Assembly (NCBI GenBank): GCA_013821425.1
Contig: JACDGV010000011.1
Location: 30,342 to 94,341 of the forward strand
Direction of reading: 5' to 3'
DNA length: 64,000 nucleotides
DNA from: Nitrosospira sp.
GTDB taxonomy: Bacteria > Pseudomonadota > Gammaproteobacteria > Burkholderiales > Nitrosomonadaceae
The notes beneath the pieces were generated by a model. The model was given only the letters and a program-made list of their open reading frames with translations. It was not told the DNA's origin and ran no database searches. A program made the position numbers and the translations under genes. Positions 35,328 through 44,347 of the stretch are shown piece by piece. Numbering within the stretch: position 1 is the stretch's first letter; each line of letters opens with the position of its first letter.

Positions 35328-36482
35328 ATGACGAAGATCAATTTTAACAAGAGGACCGCCATACTGATATTGTCCGCCGTATTACTGGGGGGCCAAGTAA
35401 TCAGAAGCCCTCTGCATGCGACGGGTTCAGGAAGTACGTCTGAAGCAGCATCCTATCCCGGAGATGGTTACCCGACGAAGCAGTACGCTGAAGTGCTTGC
35501 CCACATTCAGCAGCGAGCTTTTTTTCCAGTACCTCGTGAAGATTTGCGATATATGACTACCTCGTCATTAAACGCTTATCTCGCCAAAAAAGACCCTTAT
35601 TCGAGTTTATTGACTGCCGAGGAATATGCCAGTTTCAGAGCGGCCAGCAGCTCGAAGTATGCAGGTATAGGCCTTGATGTGGAGAAACGGCGCAATGGCG
35701 ATATTATCTGCTACCCGGTCCCGGAAGGCCCGGCCGCAATTGCAGGGGTCAAGCCGGGCGAACGGCTCCTGTCGCTGGATGGAATTTCTACGAGCGGCAT
35801 GTCGCTCCCGGCCATCGTCGCGCTGGCGGCAGGAGAGGCCGGAACGGGCGCTCTTGTTGAACTTGAAAGCCGTTCCGGACAGCGCAGGCTAATCGTTGTT
35901 ACGCGCTCGAAAACACCGAAACCCGGGATATCCGACTATACCTATCGTTCCACGCGCATCATTAAGTTGTCGACCTTCACCTCAAGCACGAGACACGAAC
36001 TGGATTACCTGATTTCCAATTGGCGAAAGAATAAACCTATCATTATCGATCTGCGCGGCTGTGGTGGCGGGGACTTCTACGCGGCGGTGGATTCAGCCAT
36101 GCTTTTTCTTAAAAAGGGAGAGCCGATCATCTCGGTAAGGCAGCGCTCCGGAACGCGTTCTTATACCGACACCACCGCAAGGCCGCCGCCCATGCAGCGT
36201 GTGTTTCTCTGGCAGGATGAATTCACGGCAAGTGCAGCGGAGATCTTTCTCGCCGCTCTTACCGAAAATGCTCGCGCCATATCAATCGGTATGACCAGCG
36301 CTGGAAAGGGGACTCGACAGGATCTTGTGGAACTGAAAGGTGGAGGCGCCTTGATATTGACAACAGGATACCTGGTGACTCCCCGTGGTGTGCCATTTGA
36401 TGGCCGGGGAATAGCGCCCATGCGTGAGATAGAAGACGACGCGCTCAATACCGAAGCTTTCTATAATAAAACCGCTGCTTGA
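35328..36482 (+). CDS. S41 C-terminal-processing-type serine protease with PDZ domain
   Basis: A 384-residue periplasmic protease (CtpA/Prc type). A signal peptide covers the first 31 residues (AILILSAVLLGGQVIRSPLH). A PDZ domain spans about 110-195 (YAGIGLDVEK, PAAIAGVKPGERLLSLDG). The S41 core follows with the nucleophile Ser 302 in FTASAAEIF and the general base Lys 327 in SAGKGTRQ, both in place. It starts 14 bases after the lipoprotein gene and is part of the same likely operon. A regulated periplasmic protease in a kinase/FHA block suggests signalling by proteolysis of an envelope partner; this is inference. Confidence 0.9.
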   Translation: MTKINFNKRTAILILSAVLLGGQVIRSPLHATGSGSTSEAASYPGDGYPTKQYAEVLAHIQQRAFFPVPREDLRYMTTSSLNAYLAKKDPYSSLLTAEEYASFRAASSSKYAGIGLDVEKRRNGDIICYPVPEGPAAIAGVKPGERLLSLDGISTSGMSLPAIVALAAGEAGTGALVELESRSGQRRLIVVTRSKTPKPGISDYTYRSTRIIKLSTFTSSTRHELDYLISNWRKNKPIIIDLRGCGGGDFYAAVDSAMLFLKKGEPIISVRQRSGTRSYTDTTARPPPMQRVFLWQDEFTASAAEIFLAALTENARAISIGMTSAGKGTRQDLVELKGGGALILTTGYLVTPRGVPFDGRGIAPMREIEDDALNTEAFYNKTAA

Positions 36483-36596
36483 ATCAGCGGGATTTGGTTG
36501 CATCTCTTCGTGAATGGCTGCATGAATGGCTGGAACCCCAGCTTATGATATCTAAATCTGCCTGGTAATAGCCCAATAAATTCGGAGCCTGAACAA

Positions 36597-37928
36597 GTGG
36601 AAACGAAAGATGACCTCATCGGCAGAACAGTTCATGGCAGTTATGCCATTGTATCCAAGCTGGGCGAGGGCGCCATGGGTCGCGTCTATCTTGCCGAGAA
36701 CGTCATGGTCAGAGATAAGAAATATGCGGTGAAAGTTCTTAAGCGGGAGCTGACCACCAACCCCAATTTCATGAAGCAGTTCTACGACGAGGCGGCACAC
36801 CAGGCGCAGCTATCCCACCCGAATATCGTCCAGATGACTGATTATTTCAAGGAAGGCGAAGACTATTTTCTCGTTCTTGAATATGTAGACGGAAAGTCTC
36901 TCGCTGACATAATCGATTCGTTGCATGGACCCATGCCGGAGAAGCAAGCTTTATACATTTTCAAGGGTATTCTCGCCGGGCTCGACTGCGCCCATCAAAA
37001 AGCGATCTTGCATAGGGATATAAAAGCGTCAAATGTAATGGTCGATAGCTCCAACAGAGCCTTGACGACGGACTTTGGCATCGCGCGCCAGGCGGGTGAC
37101 GAAAAGGCCGCAAATCTGGGGAGGGTAATAGGGACACCGGAGTACATGAGCCCGGAACAGTTTATTGACTCTGACAAGATCGATCATAGATCCGACATCT
37201 ACTCGGCGGGAATTCTATTATTCGAGATGTTGACCGGTCAATTGCCGTTTAGAGGCACATCTCAGGCAGCGCTTAAGGAGCAGCATCTGGGTGCTCCTTT
37301 GCCCAACCCCCGTACAATCAACCCAAAGATAAAAAAGAGTCTGGCTCAAATCGTTCTGAAGGCAACGCAAAAGGAACCTGAAAAGCGTTTTCAGGGAGGG
37401 CTGCATTTTCTGGAAGCCATCAAGTCTTATGAGCGCGGCAAAAACTGGAAGATTTGGGGACTGAGCTTGTCTATCTTAATAGCGGCCGGTGTTTGGTACT
37501 CTGTGCAGAACGAAAAAGCCGTACGCAGTCTCGCCACCCTGGCGACGGATAGTTATTCCCAGCTATGCCGGGAACAGGAAACATTAAAAAGAAAAGAAAC
37601 CGGATTGCGCATTGCCACCGAATCAGGGGATTCCGAAATGGTAGAAGCATTCTCCAGGAGTATTGATGCGCATAAGGCGAACATGACCCGGTTTTTCAAT
37701 GAATATGCTCGCGCGTTTGATCAATTGACAACGTACAGGGGGGGCACAGTCAATAAGGTCTTCAGCGAGCCGCAGCAAGCCGACGAGTCACGGCGAGTCG
37801 AATATGAGCAAGCCGGTGAACCTGAGCGCGCCAAGTTCTGGAATCTGATCCACAAGGATCTTGAGGAATTCAACAGTACGGGACGCGGGCCGGTCAAGGA
37901 CGCGATGCTACAAGAATGTACGCGCTAG
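36597..37928 (+). CDS. Membrane Ser/Thr protein kinase 2
   Basis: A 443-residue kinase from GTG 36597. Catalytic marks: LGEGAMGRVY (22-31), Lys about 46 (YAVKVLK), HRDIKASNVMV (139-149), DFG 159-161 and GTPEYMSPEQF. A single membrane helix at about 286-302 is followed by a 140-residue outer domain, largely helical (SLATLATDSYSQLCREQETL...), perhaps a sensor. It resembles kinase 1 only in the catalytic part, so they are not recent copies. It is the last clear member of the block. Confidence 0.92.
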   Translation: METKDDLIGRTVHGSYAIVSKLGEGAMGRVYLAENVMVRDKKYAVKVLKRELTTNPNFMKQFYDEAAHQAQLSHPNIVQMTDYFKEGEDYFLVLEYVDGKSLADIIDSLHGPMPEKQALYIFKGILAGLDCAHQKAILHRDIKASNVMVDSSNRALTTDFGIARQAGDEKAANLGRVIGTPEYMSPEQFIDSDKIDHRSDIYSAGILLFEMLTGQLPFRGTSQAALKEQHLGAPLPNPRTINPKIKKSLAQIVLKATQKEPEKRFQGGLHFLEAIKSYERGKNWKIWGLSLSILIAAGVWYSVQNEKAVRSLATLATDSYSQLCREQETLKRKETGLRIATESGDSEMVEAFSRSIDAHKANMTRFFNEYARAFDQLTTYRGGTVNKVFSEPQQADESRRVEYEQAGEPERAKFWNLIHKDLEEFNSTGRGPVKDAMLQECTR

Positions 37929-38159
37929 CGCATTAATCGCCAAGGCGTCTGGAACCAGTTGAGCTCGGGGTTATGGCACGGATAGTTGAAAGAGCAGCAA
38001 CATCTTGCAGTAAGGCGAAAAAACGAAGCCAGAATATAGAGATACAGAAATTACTGAAAGAGGGTTCCCTTGCAGTGATGGCAACGCTTTGGCATATCGT
38101 TGAGTCGCGAATGTATCTTGCTGCTGAGTCGTGCCATTTTTACATAAGGAGGGTCGATA

Positions 38160-38552
38160 ATGGAGCTTCAGCTTAAAAGAACGGATTTTTCGGACGAGAG
38201 TACGATCGGCGAGTTATCGGTGGATGGCCAGTTTGAGTGCTATACGCTTGAGGATAAGGTGCGGCCGCTCAAGATACCGGGGAGGACAGCCATACCCCCT
38301 GGACGCTATGAAGTCATCATTGACCAATCCCAGCGGTTTGGACGATTACTTCCGCTTCTCCTCAATGTGCCCAACTTCGAAGGTGTCCGTATACACAGCG
38401 GAAACACGGCTGTCAACACGGAAGGGTGCGTACTGGTCGGTCAGACAAAAAGCGCGAATTTTGTCAGCCAAAGCAAGTTGGCTTTCGAGCGCTTATTCGA
38501 GAAAATGACGGCGACACCAAAGACCGAACGAACTTTTATTGAAATAGCGTAA
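38160..38552 (+). CDS. DUF5675 family protein
   Basis: A 130-residue protein with the family pattern of DUF5675: FSDESTIGELSVDGQFECYT, LEDKVRPLKIPGRTAIPPGR, VPNFEGVRIHSGN and TEGCVLVGQ. Its HSGN-NTEGC arrangement recalls small peptidoglycan-active folds such as L,D-transpeptidases, but the family's activity is not settled. A very strong AAGGAGGG site stands six bases before the ATG. No signal peptide. Such proteins often sit near phage tails and injection systems. Confidence 0.85.
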   Translation: MELQLKRTDFSDESTIGELSVDGQFECYTLEDKVRPLKIPGRTAIPPGRYEVIIDQSQRFGRLLPLLLNVPNFEGVRIHSGNTAVNTEGCVLVGQTKSANFVSQSKLAFERLFEKMTATPKTERTFIEIA

Positions 38553-38569
38553 GGCTGCAAGCATTAGCG

Positions 38570-39088
38570 ATGTTGAGCTACGTGAGAATACTGATCCTTG
38601 CTTCCTTCGCATGGTCCTCTTGCATCCTCGCGCAAACGCAGGCAACGCCGTTTGTGCACGAGAAAACGTATTGGCTGCCCTCCGGCAAGAAAGTTGCTGT
38701 GACGTTTCGGGAGCGTCACTGTGAAAGCGGAGAGTGCCGCGAGGTGGACGCGGGTATGTGGGGCATGGACGGTGGTGTCCCGAGGCTTGTCACGGCAACA
38801 TTTCTCGTCCTTATAGACGGCAGGGAATTCGTGATTCCCAAAAAATTCTATAGAGACCTGACCAATACGTACTATGTAAACGTTTTTGAACAGAAAGGCC
38901 TGATTGTTGTAAAACTCAAGGGTGGGACAGCGGCTGGTGCGTATACGGCAAGCTTTACGCTCGGCGGCATCTGCGGATTCGAGCGCAAAATTTGCGGCGA
39001 GGTATGCAACGAAATCTGGGAGCATATCATCTGGTACAATTCTTTTACCTATGAAGACGAGTCCCGTTGCAAGAGCGGAATACAATGA
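38570..39088 (+). CDS. Secreted hypothetical protein, Cys-rich
   Basis: A 172-residue protein with a clear signal peptide (VRILILASFAWSSCILAQTQ, cut near residue 22). The mature part has seven Cys residues placed in pairs (CESGEC, CGFERKICGEVC), suggesting disulphides and a periplasmic location. The start lies 17 bases after the DUF5675 stop, so the two may be co-transcribed. No family is recognised. Confidence 0.7.
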   Translation: MLSYVRILILASFAWSSCILAQTQATPFVHEKTYWLPSGKKVAVTFRERHCESGECREVDAGMWGMDGGVPRLVTATFLVLIDGREFVIPKKFYRDLTNTYYVNVFEQKGLIVVKLKGGTAAGAYTASFTLGGICGFERKICGEVCNEIWEHIIWYNSFTYEDESRCKSGIQ

Positions 39089-39257
39089 GGCCGACTGTCC
39101 TGCTGCTTCGTGACTGGGAGTATGATAAACAAGTTCATACGGGTTTTGGGAATACCCGCTCTCCGGCTATTCATATGCCATTGACAAGCGATGGTTTTTC
39201 CGGATTTCTCATAGATCGAGCAGAATTCTGCCGCATCGGTCCCGGGAAGGAGAATGC

Positions 39258-39992
39258 GTGATATCTGTATTCGGCGCGCTTTCGCGCGCTTTTCGCGACT
39301 TATTCCAGTTACAGGTGTTATGGATCGCTATTTGGCCCATACTGGCGGCAAGCCTCTTATGGCTGGTTTTAGGTGTGACCTTCTGGAGTACTTTCTCAGG
39401 ATGGATTGCAACTGCCCTTACGGCCATCGGCATTCAAACCTGGCTCGAAGGTGTTGAGCCAAGATCGGTTGCGTACGGAATTCAGGCAATTGCGCATCTG
39501 ATCCTGTTCGTGCCGCTGGTTTTTATTACCGCGCTGGTAATTACCGCCTTGTTCGCGATGCCCGCACTGGTCCGCCTGGTGGCCGGTCGCAATTATCCCC
39601 AACTTCGCCGGGAACAGCACGCCGGTTTCCTTGGCAGTCTGGTTAACGCCTTGGTTGCCCTGGGGATATTTACCGGAATCTGGGTGGTTACCCTTCCCCT
39701 ATGGTTACTTGGTGCGGGCGTGATTATTCCGTTTATTGCTACGGCCTATCTGAACCAGCGTCTGTTCCGGTATGACGCGTTGGCGGAACACGCCAGCCGC
39801 GAAGAAATGCAAGCGATATTTTCCACGAACCGGACGTCATTGTTGGGCTTGGGGCTGCTCACCGGGCTGGTACAATTCATACCATTTTTGAACCTGGTCG
39901 CACCCGTTTTGGCGGGATTGGCCTTCGTTCATTTTGGCCTGGCGCGCCTCGCACATCTGCGGCATTCAGCTGCCGACTCGCGGCCGTTATAA
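39258..39992 (+). CDS. EI24 domain membrane protein (CysZ-like)
   Basis: A 244-residue integral membrane protein starting at GTG 39258 (GAGAATGC before it). It has about four to five hydrophobic helices (LWIAIWPILAASLLWLVLGV, IQAIAHLILFVPLVFITALV, GIFTGIWVVTLPLWLLGAGV and LLGLGLLTGLVQFIPFLNLV) and the conserved YLNQRLFRYDALAEHAS near residue 170, as in EI24/CysZ-like proteins. E. coli CysZ carries sulphate, but for this shorter type no substrate can be read from sequence. Confidence 0.85.
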   Translation: MISVFGALSRAFRDLFQLQVLWIAIWPILAASLLWLVLGVTFWSTFSGWIATALTAIGIQTWLEGVEPRSVAYGIQAIAHLILFVPLVFITALVITALFAMPALVRLVAGRNYPQLRREQHAGFLGSLVNALVALGIFTGIWVVTLPLWLLGAGVIIPFIATAYLNQRLFRYDALAEHASREEMQAIFSTNRTSLLGLGLLTGLVQFIPFLNLVAPVLAGLAFVHFGLARLAHLRHSAADSRPL

Positions 39993-40024
39993 TCGTTACC
40001 AAGTCGTCACAAGGAAGTAATGTC

Positions 40025-41791
40025 ATGCAAATCCGTAATTTTTATTTCATGAGTCTGGCATTTGCGGTAACCGCAGGAACAGGCATTGCTTCCATCGGGT
40101 TAGCCCAGACAGAAAACCCCGCGTCAGCGGCCAGGGATTCCGGTGGCGCTTACAAGCACTACGCAGACCCAAATTTGACGAAGTCCGGAGCGGACAGGCA
40201 GGCCGCGCCGCAACTGCTAAATCTGGGTTCACACACATTTCCGGTCAGCACCCGCAACAAGCTGGCGCAGCGGTTCATCAACCAGGGACTGAATCTCTCC
40301 TATGCATTCAATCATGCCGAGGCCGGCCGTGCATTCCAGGAAGCGGCACGCCTTGACCCATCGCTTGCGATGGCTTATTGGGGGCAGGCGCTCGTACTGG
40401 GCCCCAACATCAATGCCCCAATGGAACCGGACGATGAGATACCGGCTCTGGAATCTGTGCGAAAAGCCGCATCCCTTAGCGGGAACGCGTCCCCGCGCGA
40501 GCGAGCGCTCATTGGTGCGCTCCAGAAGCGCTATAACGGAAACGCCGAACACCGGCAGGCGAATGACAAGGCGTACGCGGACGCGATGCGGGATGTGCAC
40601 AAACGTTTCGCAGATGACCCCGACATCGCCATGCTCTACGTTGAGTCAGTAATGGACCTCAACTCCTGGGGTTACTGGATGCGTGACGATTACCCGATGG
40701 AGGGCACTACTGAAATAGTAGCGATTACCGAGGATGTAATGCGCCGCAACCCGGAGCATCCCGGCGCGCTGCACCTGTATATCCACCTCGTAGAGCCGAC
40801 GAAGACGCCCGAGCGCGCAGAAAAAGCGGCGGATAAGCTGCTTACGCTCATGCCGGCGGCCGGCCATCTGGTGCATATGCCATCACACATTTACTTGCGC
40901 ATGGGCCGATACGAAGATGCGATAAAGAGCAACCAACGGGCAATCGCTGCCGACGAGGAATATCTCGCGGGTCAACACGCGCAAGGTTTGTATCCGATGG
41001 GATATTTTCCTCATAACATCCATTTCCTATGGGCAGCGGCCACTTTCGACGGCCAAAGCCGCGTTGCAATAGAGGCCGCGCGAAAATTAGCCAGGACGGT
41101 AGACGATGCGACCCTGAAAGAGGTGCCGCTGACTGCCATATACCGTGTAGTACCATACTGGGCTTTGGCGAGATTCGGTAAATGGGAAGAAATGCTCAGC
41201 GAGCCTCACCCGTCCTCCAGCAATGCGTTTGTGAAAGGGGGCTGGCACTATGCGCGCGGCCTGGCTTTTACTGCAACGCGGCAGTTGCAGCAGGCCGAGC
41301 AGGAACTCGAAGCGCTGCGCGGGATCATGAAGGACCCCTCCCTGGACCATTTGCTCATGTCCCCCAATAGCGCGCGTGCTGTTCTGACAATCGGTCCCGA
41401 AGTGCTTGCCGGGGAGATCGCCGCAGCTCGTGGGCAGTTCGTTACTGCCATTTCTCACCTCGAACGGGCAGTCCGCCTTGAGGATGCCCTGATTTACACC
41501 GAGCCACCGGAATGGCTTGCCCCTCCAAGGTTGACGCTGGGTGCTGTCCTGCTGGAATCTGGCCACCCCGCCGAAGCGGAGACCGTATACTGGGAGGACT
41601 TGCGACGGAATCGCAATACGGGGTGGGCACTGTACGGTCTGTTGCAGGCGCTTCGCGCGCAAAACGAAACGGACCAGGCGGCGCTGATCGAGGCCCGGTT
41701 CAGAAAGGCCTGGGCCCGGGCGGACGTGGACCTTACCGCATCGCGTTTCGGGTGTCTTGCAGCGCCACGAGTATCGTCAATGCAGAGGTGA
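40025..41791 (+). CDS. Secreted tetratricopeptide-repeat protein
   Basis: A 588-residue protein with a signal peptide (FMSLAFAVTAGTGIASIGLA) and several TPR-like helical pairs (INQGLNLSYAFNHAEAGRAF with QEAARLDPSLAMAYWGQALV, and PERAEKAADKLLTLMPAAGH with MPSHIYLRMGRYEDAIKSNQ). The HYARGLAFTATRQLQQAEQE segment continues the repeats. The type, sometimes annotated simply as a tetratricopeptide protein, is common in environmental proteobacteria and of unknown role. Periplasmic location is likely. Confidence 0.85.
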   Translation: MQIRNFYFMSLAFAVTAGTGIASIGLAQTENPASAARDSGGAYKHYADPNLTKSGADRQAAPQLLNLGSHTFPVSTRNKLAQRFINQGLNLSYAFNHAEAGRAFQEAARLDPSLAMAYWGQALVLGPNINAPMEPDDEIPALESVRKAASLSGNASPRERALIGALQKRYNGNAEHRQANDKAYADAMRDVHKRFADDPDIAMLYVESVMDLNSWGYWMRDDYPMEGTTEIVAITEDVMRRNPEHPGALHLYIHLVEPTKTPERAEKAADKLLTLMPAAGHLVHMPSHIYLRMGRYEDAIKSNQRAIAADEEYLAGQHAQGLYPMGYFPHNIHFLWAAATFDGQSRVAIEAARKLARTVDDATLKEVPLTAIYRVVPYWALARFGKWEEMLSEPHPSSSNAFVKGGWHYARGLAFTATRQLQQAEQELEALRGIMKDPSLDHLLMSPNSARAVLTIGPEVLAGEIAAARGQFVTAISHLERAVRLEDALIYTEPPEWLAPPRLTLGAVLLESGHPAEAETVYWEDLRRNRNTGWALYGLLQALRAQNETDQAALIEARFRKAWARADVDLTASRFGCLAAPRVSSMQR

Positions 41792-41867
41792 ATGCTAATA
41801 ACGGTTTTTGCTGTAAGCCGTTTGGCTGGATTTTCGTGAAGGGCATTGCAGAATCCGTCCAGGAAGC

Positions 41868-41884
41868 ACTTGTTCAGGGCTTCC
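41868..41884. repeat. Solo terminal repeat matching the 47822-48282 element
   Basis: ACTTGTTCAGGGCTTCC is identical to 17 of the 19 bases in the right terminal repeat of the element at 47822-48282. No matching left end is seen nearby, so this is a relic or solo end of the same repeat family. It lies between the TPR gene and the DUF488 pseudogene. Confidence 0.7.
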
Positions 41885-41911
41885 TTGGATCATGGCGCAA
41901 GAGAATTGTAA

Positions 41912-42481
41912 ATGGCGGGAAAATCACCCTCGGCATCGGGGCCCCTGATATACACGATCGGACATTCAACACACCCGTTGAACGTATTCGTCAGCATGTT
42001 AAAGACAAATGAAATCACGCATGTCCTTGATGTGCGCACGGTCCCGCGGTCCCGGCAGAATCCCCAGTTCAACAAGGAAACCCTCCCGGAGGCTCTGTTC
42101 GCCGCGGGAATCAAATACAGGCACATGCCGGGGCTTGGCGGGCTCAGGCGCGCGCACAAAGATTCGATCAACGGAGCCTGGCGAAATGCCTCTTTTCGTG
42201 GATATGCCGACTACATGCAAACTCCGGAATTTGCAGAAAATGTTTAGGATGTCGCGGCACTTGCAGCCTCCGAACCGTGTGCATTGATGTGTGCCGAGGC
42301 GTTGCCATGGCGTTGCCACCGTTCGCTAATCGCCGATGCGCTTATCCTGCGCGGCATGCGTGTTGAAGATATCATAGGCACTCAGGCGCGGAAGCCGCGA
42401 TTAATGACGCCTTGGGCACGAACGGATGGTTTGAAGATCTGGTACCCCTCATGCAATCACAATCGTGGCCAGTGTGGATAG
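41912..42481 (+). pseudogene. DUF488 family protein gene interrupted by an in-frame TAG
   Basis: The first 111 codons encode the N-terminal half of a DUF488 protein (IYTIGHSTHPLNVFVSML, ITHVLDVRTVPRSRQNPQFN, YRHMPGLGGLRRAHKD). A TAG at 42245-42247 then stops translation. Reading on in the same frame restores the C-terminal half (DVAALAASEPCALMCAE, WRCHRSLIADALILRGMRVE) up to 42481. No frameshift is needed, so this is a single nonsense change (or a base error) in an otherwise intact gene. The second half still has the Cys-His pair (WRCHRS) conserved in the family. Confidence 0.8.
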
Positions 42482-42586
42482 ATGTACAAAAGAGACGGAT
42501 GAGCCGTTGCTTGTCGAGGTGACGGCCGAAGTTATTTCGGCCGGCAATCAGATCCCGGAATCAGAACTGCCGCAAGGAGCAACATT

Positions 42587-43018
42587 ATGAACATAAGATG
42601 CATAAGATGCATAAGATGCATAAGATGCATACGATGGGCCGTGCTCATCGCCTTGTCCATGCCGATGTCCCACCCCGCTATCGCATACGAGGGAAGCTTG
42701 GCCGGACAGCAAGGACCAGGTACAGGTCAGGCAAATCAACGAGGGCGAGAAAACTTGCCAACAAGACCTTGGGAGGCGAGGCCATGGGAGACGAACCCGG
42801 GGGAGCCGGGGCAAGAAGAATTGAGACAGGGGAGGGAAAGAAATGCCATGGATGAGCGACGGCGTGTCGGCAGAAAAGCCCGCAAGGAGCAACTTGAGAA
42901 AAAGACCGAAAATATCCCGGGGGCCGAAGGTACTCAGGACCGCGTGAGGCAGCGCCAGGACAAATGGCGGCGGCATCAGATGGAAAGCGAACGGTACTAC
43001 CCGCCGGGGATAAGATAA
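42587..43018 (+). CDS. Small secreted, highly charged protein with a repeat-bearing leader
   Basis: A 143-residue protein with an AAGGAG site seven bases before the ATG. The leader starts with IRC units coded by a 9-base tandem repeat, then a hydrophobic stretch (WAVLIALSMPMSHPAIA) that should be cut as a signal peptide. The mature part is rich in Arg, Glu, Gly and Gln (EELRQGRERNAMDERRRVGR), with no recognised domain. It resembles small, basic periplasmic proteins of unknown role. Confidence 0.65.
   Translation: MNIRCIRCIRCIRCIRWAVLIALSMPMSHPAIAYEGSLAGQQGPGTGQANQRGRENLPTRPWEARPWETNPGEPGQEELRQGRERNAMDERRRVGRKARKEQLEKKTENIPGAEGTQDRVRQRQDKWRRHQMESERYYPPGIR
42593..42637. repeat. Tandem 9-bp repeat in a gene start
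   Basis: Four perfect copies of ATAAGATGC (42593-42628) and one altered copy (ATACGATGG, 42629-42637). Each unit adds three residues (Ile-Arg-Cys), so changes in copy number keep the frame and alter only the length of the leader's n-region. Confidence 0.9.
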
Positions 43019-43222
43019 CCGCGTCAAAGTGGCGAAGGTTATCCGTGTTCAGCGGCGGATGAGTTAAAGCTGCGATGGAATCCGCCAGGCATTTGATCAG
43101 CCGGCCCAACAATATTTTGTGCCCCATCCGGGATAAGTAAGAGATGCGCGTTTAAAGGCTGCGACTGGCTGCAACTGGCTGCAACCGCCCGGCGTCCTCT
43201 TTCTCCGGTATACTTTAAAATC

Positions 43223-44347
43223 ATGTCCGAAACCCTGCTCATTACCGCGTCTGCGGCCATCATGCTTGTCACCATGGCTTTTCTGGTGGTCAGGCTCGGT
43301 ATGCTTTCAACGATGGTGCGCGAACTGCTTCGAGAACAAACGAAGTCAATGGAAGACAAGCACCGCGACATGCTCAAGGATTTGCACGAAGGATTGTTAA
43401 ATCAGGGCGACCGGTTATCCGAGTCTCTCGGCAAGACGTCAGAGCAGCTACGCGGAATAATAGAAGCCAGGTTGGATCATATCAGCGGTCACGTTGCCGA
43501 GCGTCTGGATGAAGGGTTCAAGAAAACAAACGAGACCTTTACGAGCGTGATGGCACGGCTTGCGACAATCGACGAAGCGCAAAAGAAAATAGATAGTCTT
43601 ACTACCAACGTGGTGAGCCTGCAGGAACTATTGGGTGATAAGCGGTCGCGTGGGGCATATGGCGAAGTGCAACTCGAAGCCCTGGTGCGCAATGTTTTAC
43701 CCGCTGCCGCCTACACCATGCAGCATACTCTTTCAAACGGCAGTCGCGCCGACTGCGTGTTACGCCTGCCTCCACCGACGGGCATGGTGGCGATCGATTC
43801 AAAGTTTCCGCTGGAAAATTTTCATCGCATGTTCGACCGCGATGCGAATGACGCGGGCCGCGCACTGGCGCAAAAGCAATTCAAGGCGGACGTAAAAAGA
43901 CACGTCGACGATATTGCAGGCAAATACATTCTTCCGCCGGAAACCTGCGACGGCGCCGTGATGTTTGTTCCAGCAGAAGCGGTTTTTGCCGAAATTCATG
44001 CCTACCATGCGGATGTGGTGGATTACGCCATGCAGAAGCAGGTGTGGATCGTTTCACCCACGACGCTGATGGCCGTCCTGAATACGGCGCGGGCAGTGCT
44101 GAAAGACATTGAAACCCGCGAGCAGGTACATATTATCAAGATTGAACTATCCAGGCTTGGCAAGGATTTTGCGCGTTTCGACGAGCGCATGAAAAAACTT
44201 GCGGAGCACATCCGGCAGGCCAACCAGGATGTGGAAGAGGTGCATATCTCCAGTCGCAAAATCAGCCAGCGATTCGCAAGGATTGATGCGGTGGAACTGG
44301 ATGTGCCCACGGGGGAGGAGGGTTCGCTGGAATCGGGAGGCGACTGA
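43223..44347 (+). CDS. rmuC: RmuC family DNA recombination protein
   Basis: A 374-residue RmuC. An N-terminal membrane-like helix (LLITASAAIMLVTMAFLVVR) leads into a coiled coil (to about residue 130) and then the RmuC domain with GAYGEVQLEALVRNVLPAAA, CVLRLPPPTGMVAIDSKFPL and MFVPAEAVFAEIHAYHADVV, the family signatures. RmuC limits inversion or rearrangement at short repeats, possibly as a nuclease-like factor. Its TGA overlaps the first base of the next gene's probable start. Confidence 0.93.
   Translation: MSETLLITASAAIMLVTMAFLVVRLGMLSTMVRELLREQTKSMEDKHRDMLKDLHEGLLNQGDRLSESLGKTSEQLRGIIEARLDHISGHVAERLDEGFKKTNETFTSVMARLATIDEAQKKIDSLTTNVVSLQELLGDKRSRGAYGEVQLEALVRNVLPAAAYTMQHTLSNGSRADCVLRLPPPTGMVAIDSKFPLENFHRMFDRDANDAGRALAQKQFKADVKRHVDDIAGKYILPPETCDGAVMFVPAEAVFAEIHAYHADVVDYAMQKQVWIVSPTTLMAVLNTARAVLKDIETREQVHIIKIELSRLGKDFARFDERMKKLAEHIRQANQDVEEVHISSRKISQRFARIDAVELDVPTGEEGSLESGGD

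Noticed and set aside
39085..39261. Short open frame starting in an ATGA overlap with the secreted Cys-rich protein
   Set aside because: About 58 residues without family likeness, and it runs into the start of the EI24 gene. Coupling is possible but not supported by anything else.
40229..40600. Long antisense open frame over the TPR gene
   Set aside because: Shadow frame of a GC-rich coding region; nothing recognisable.
43147..43190. Short tandem GCTGCAACTG-like repeats before rmuC
   Set aside because: Only two to three imperfect copies; compatible with chance.
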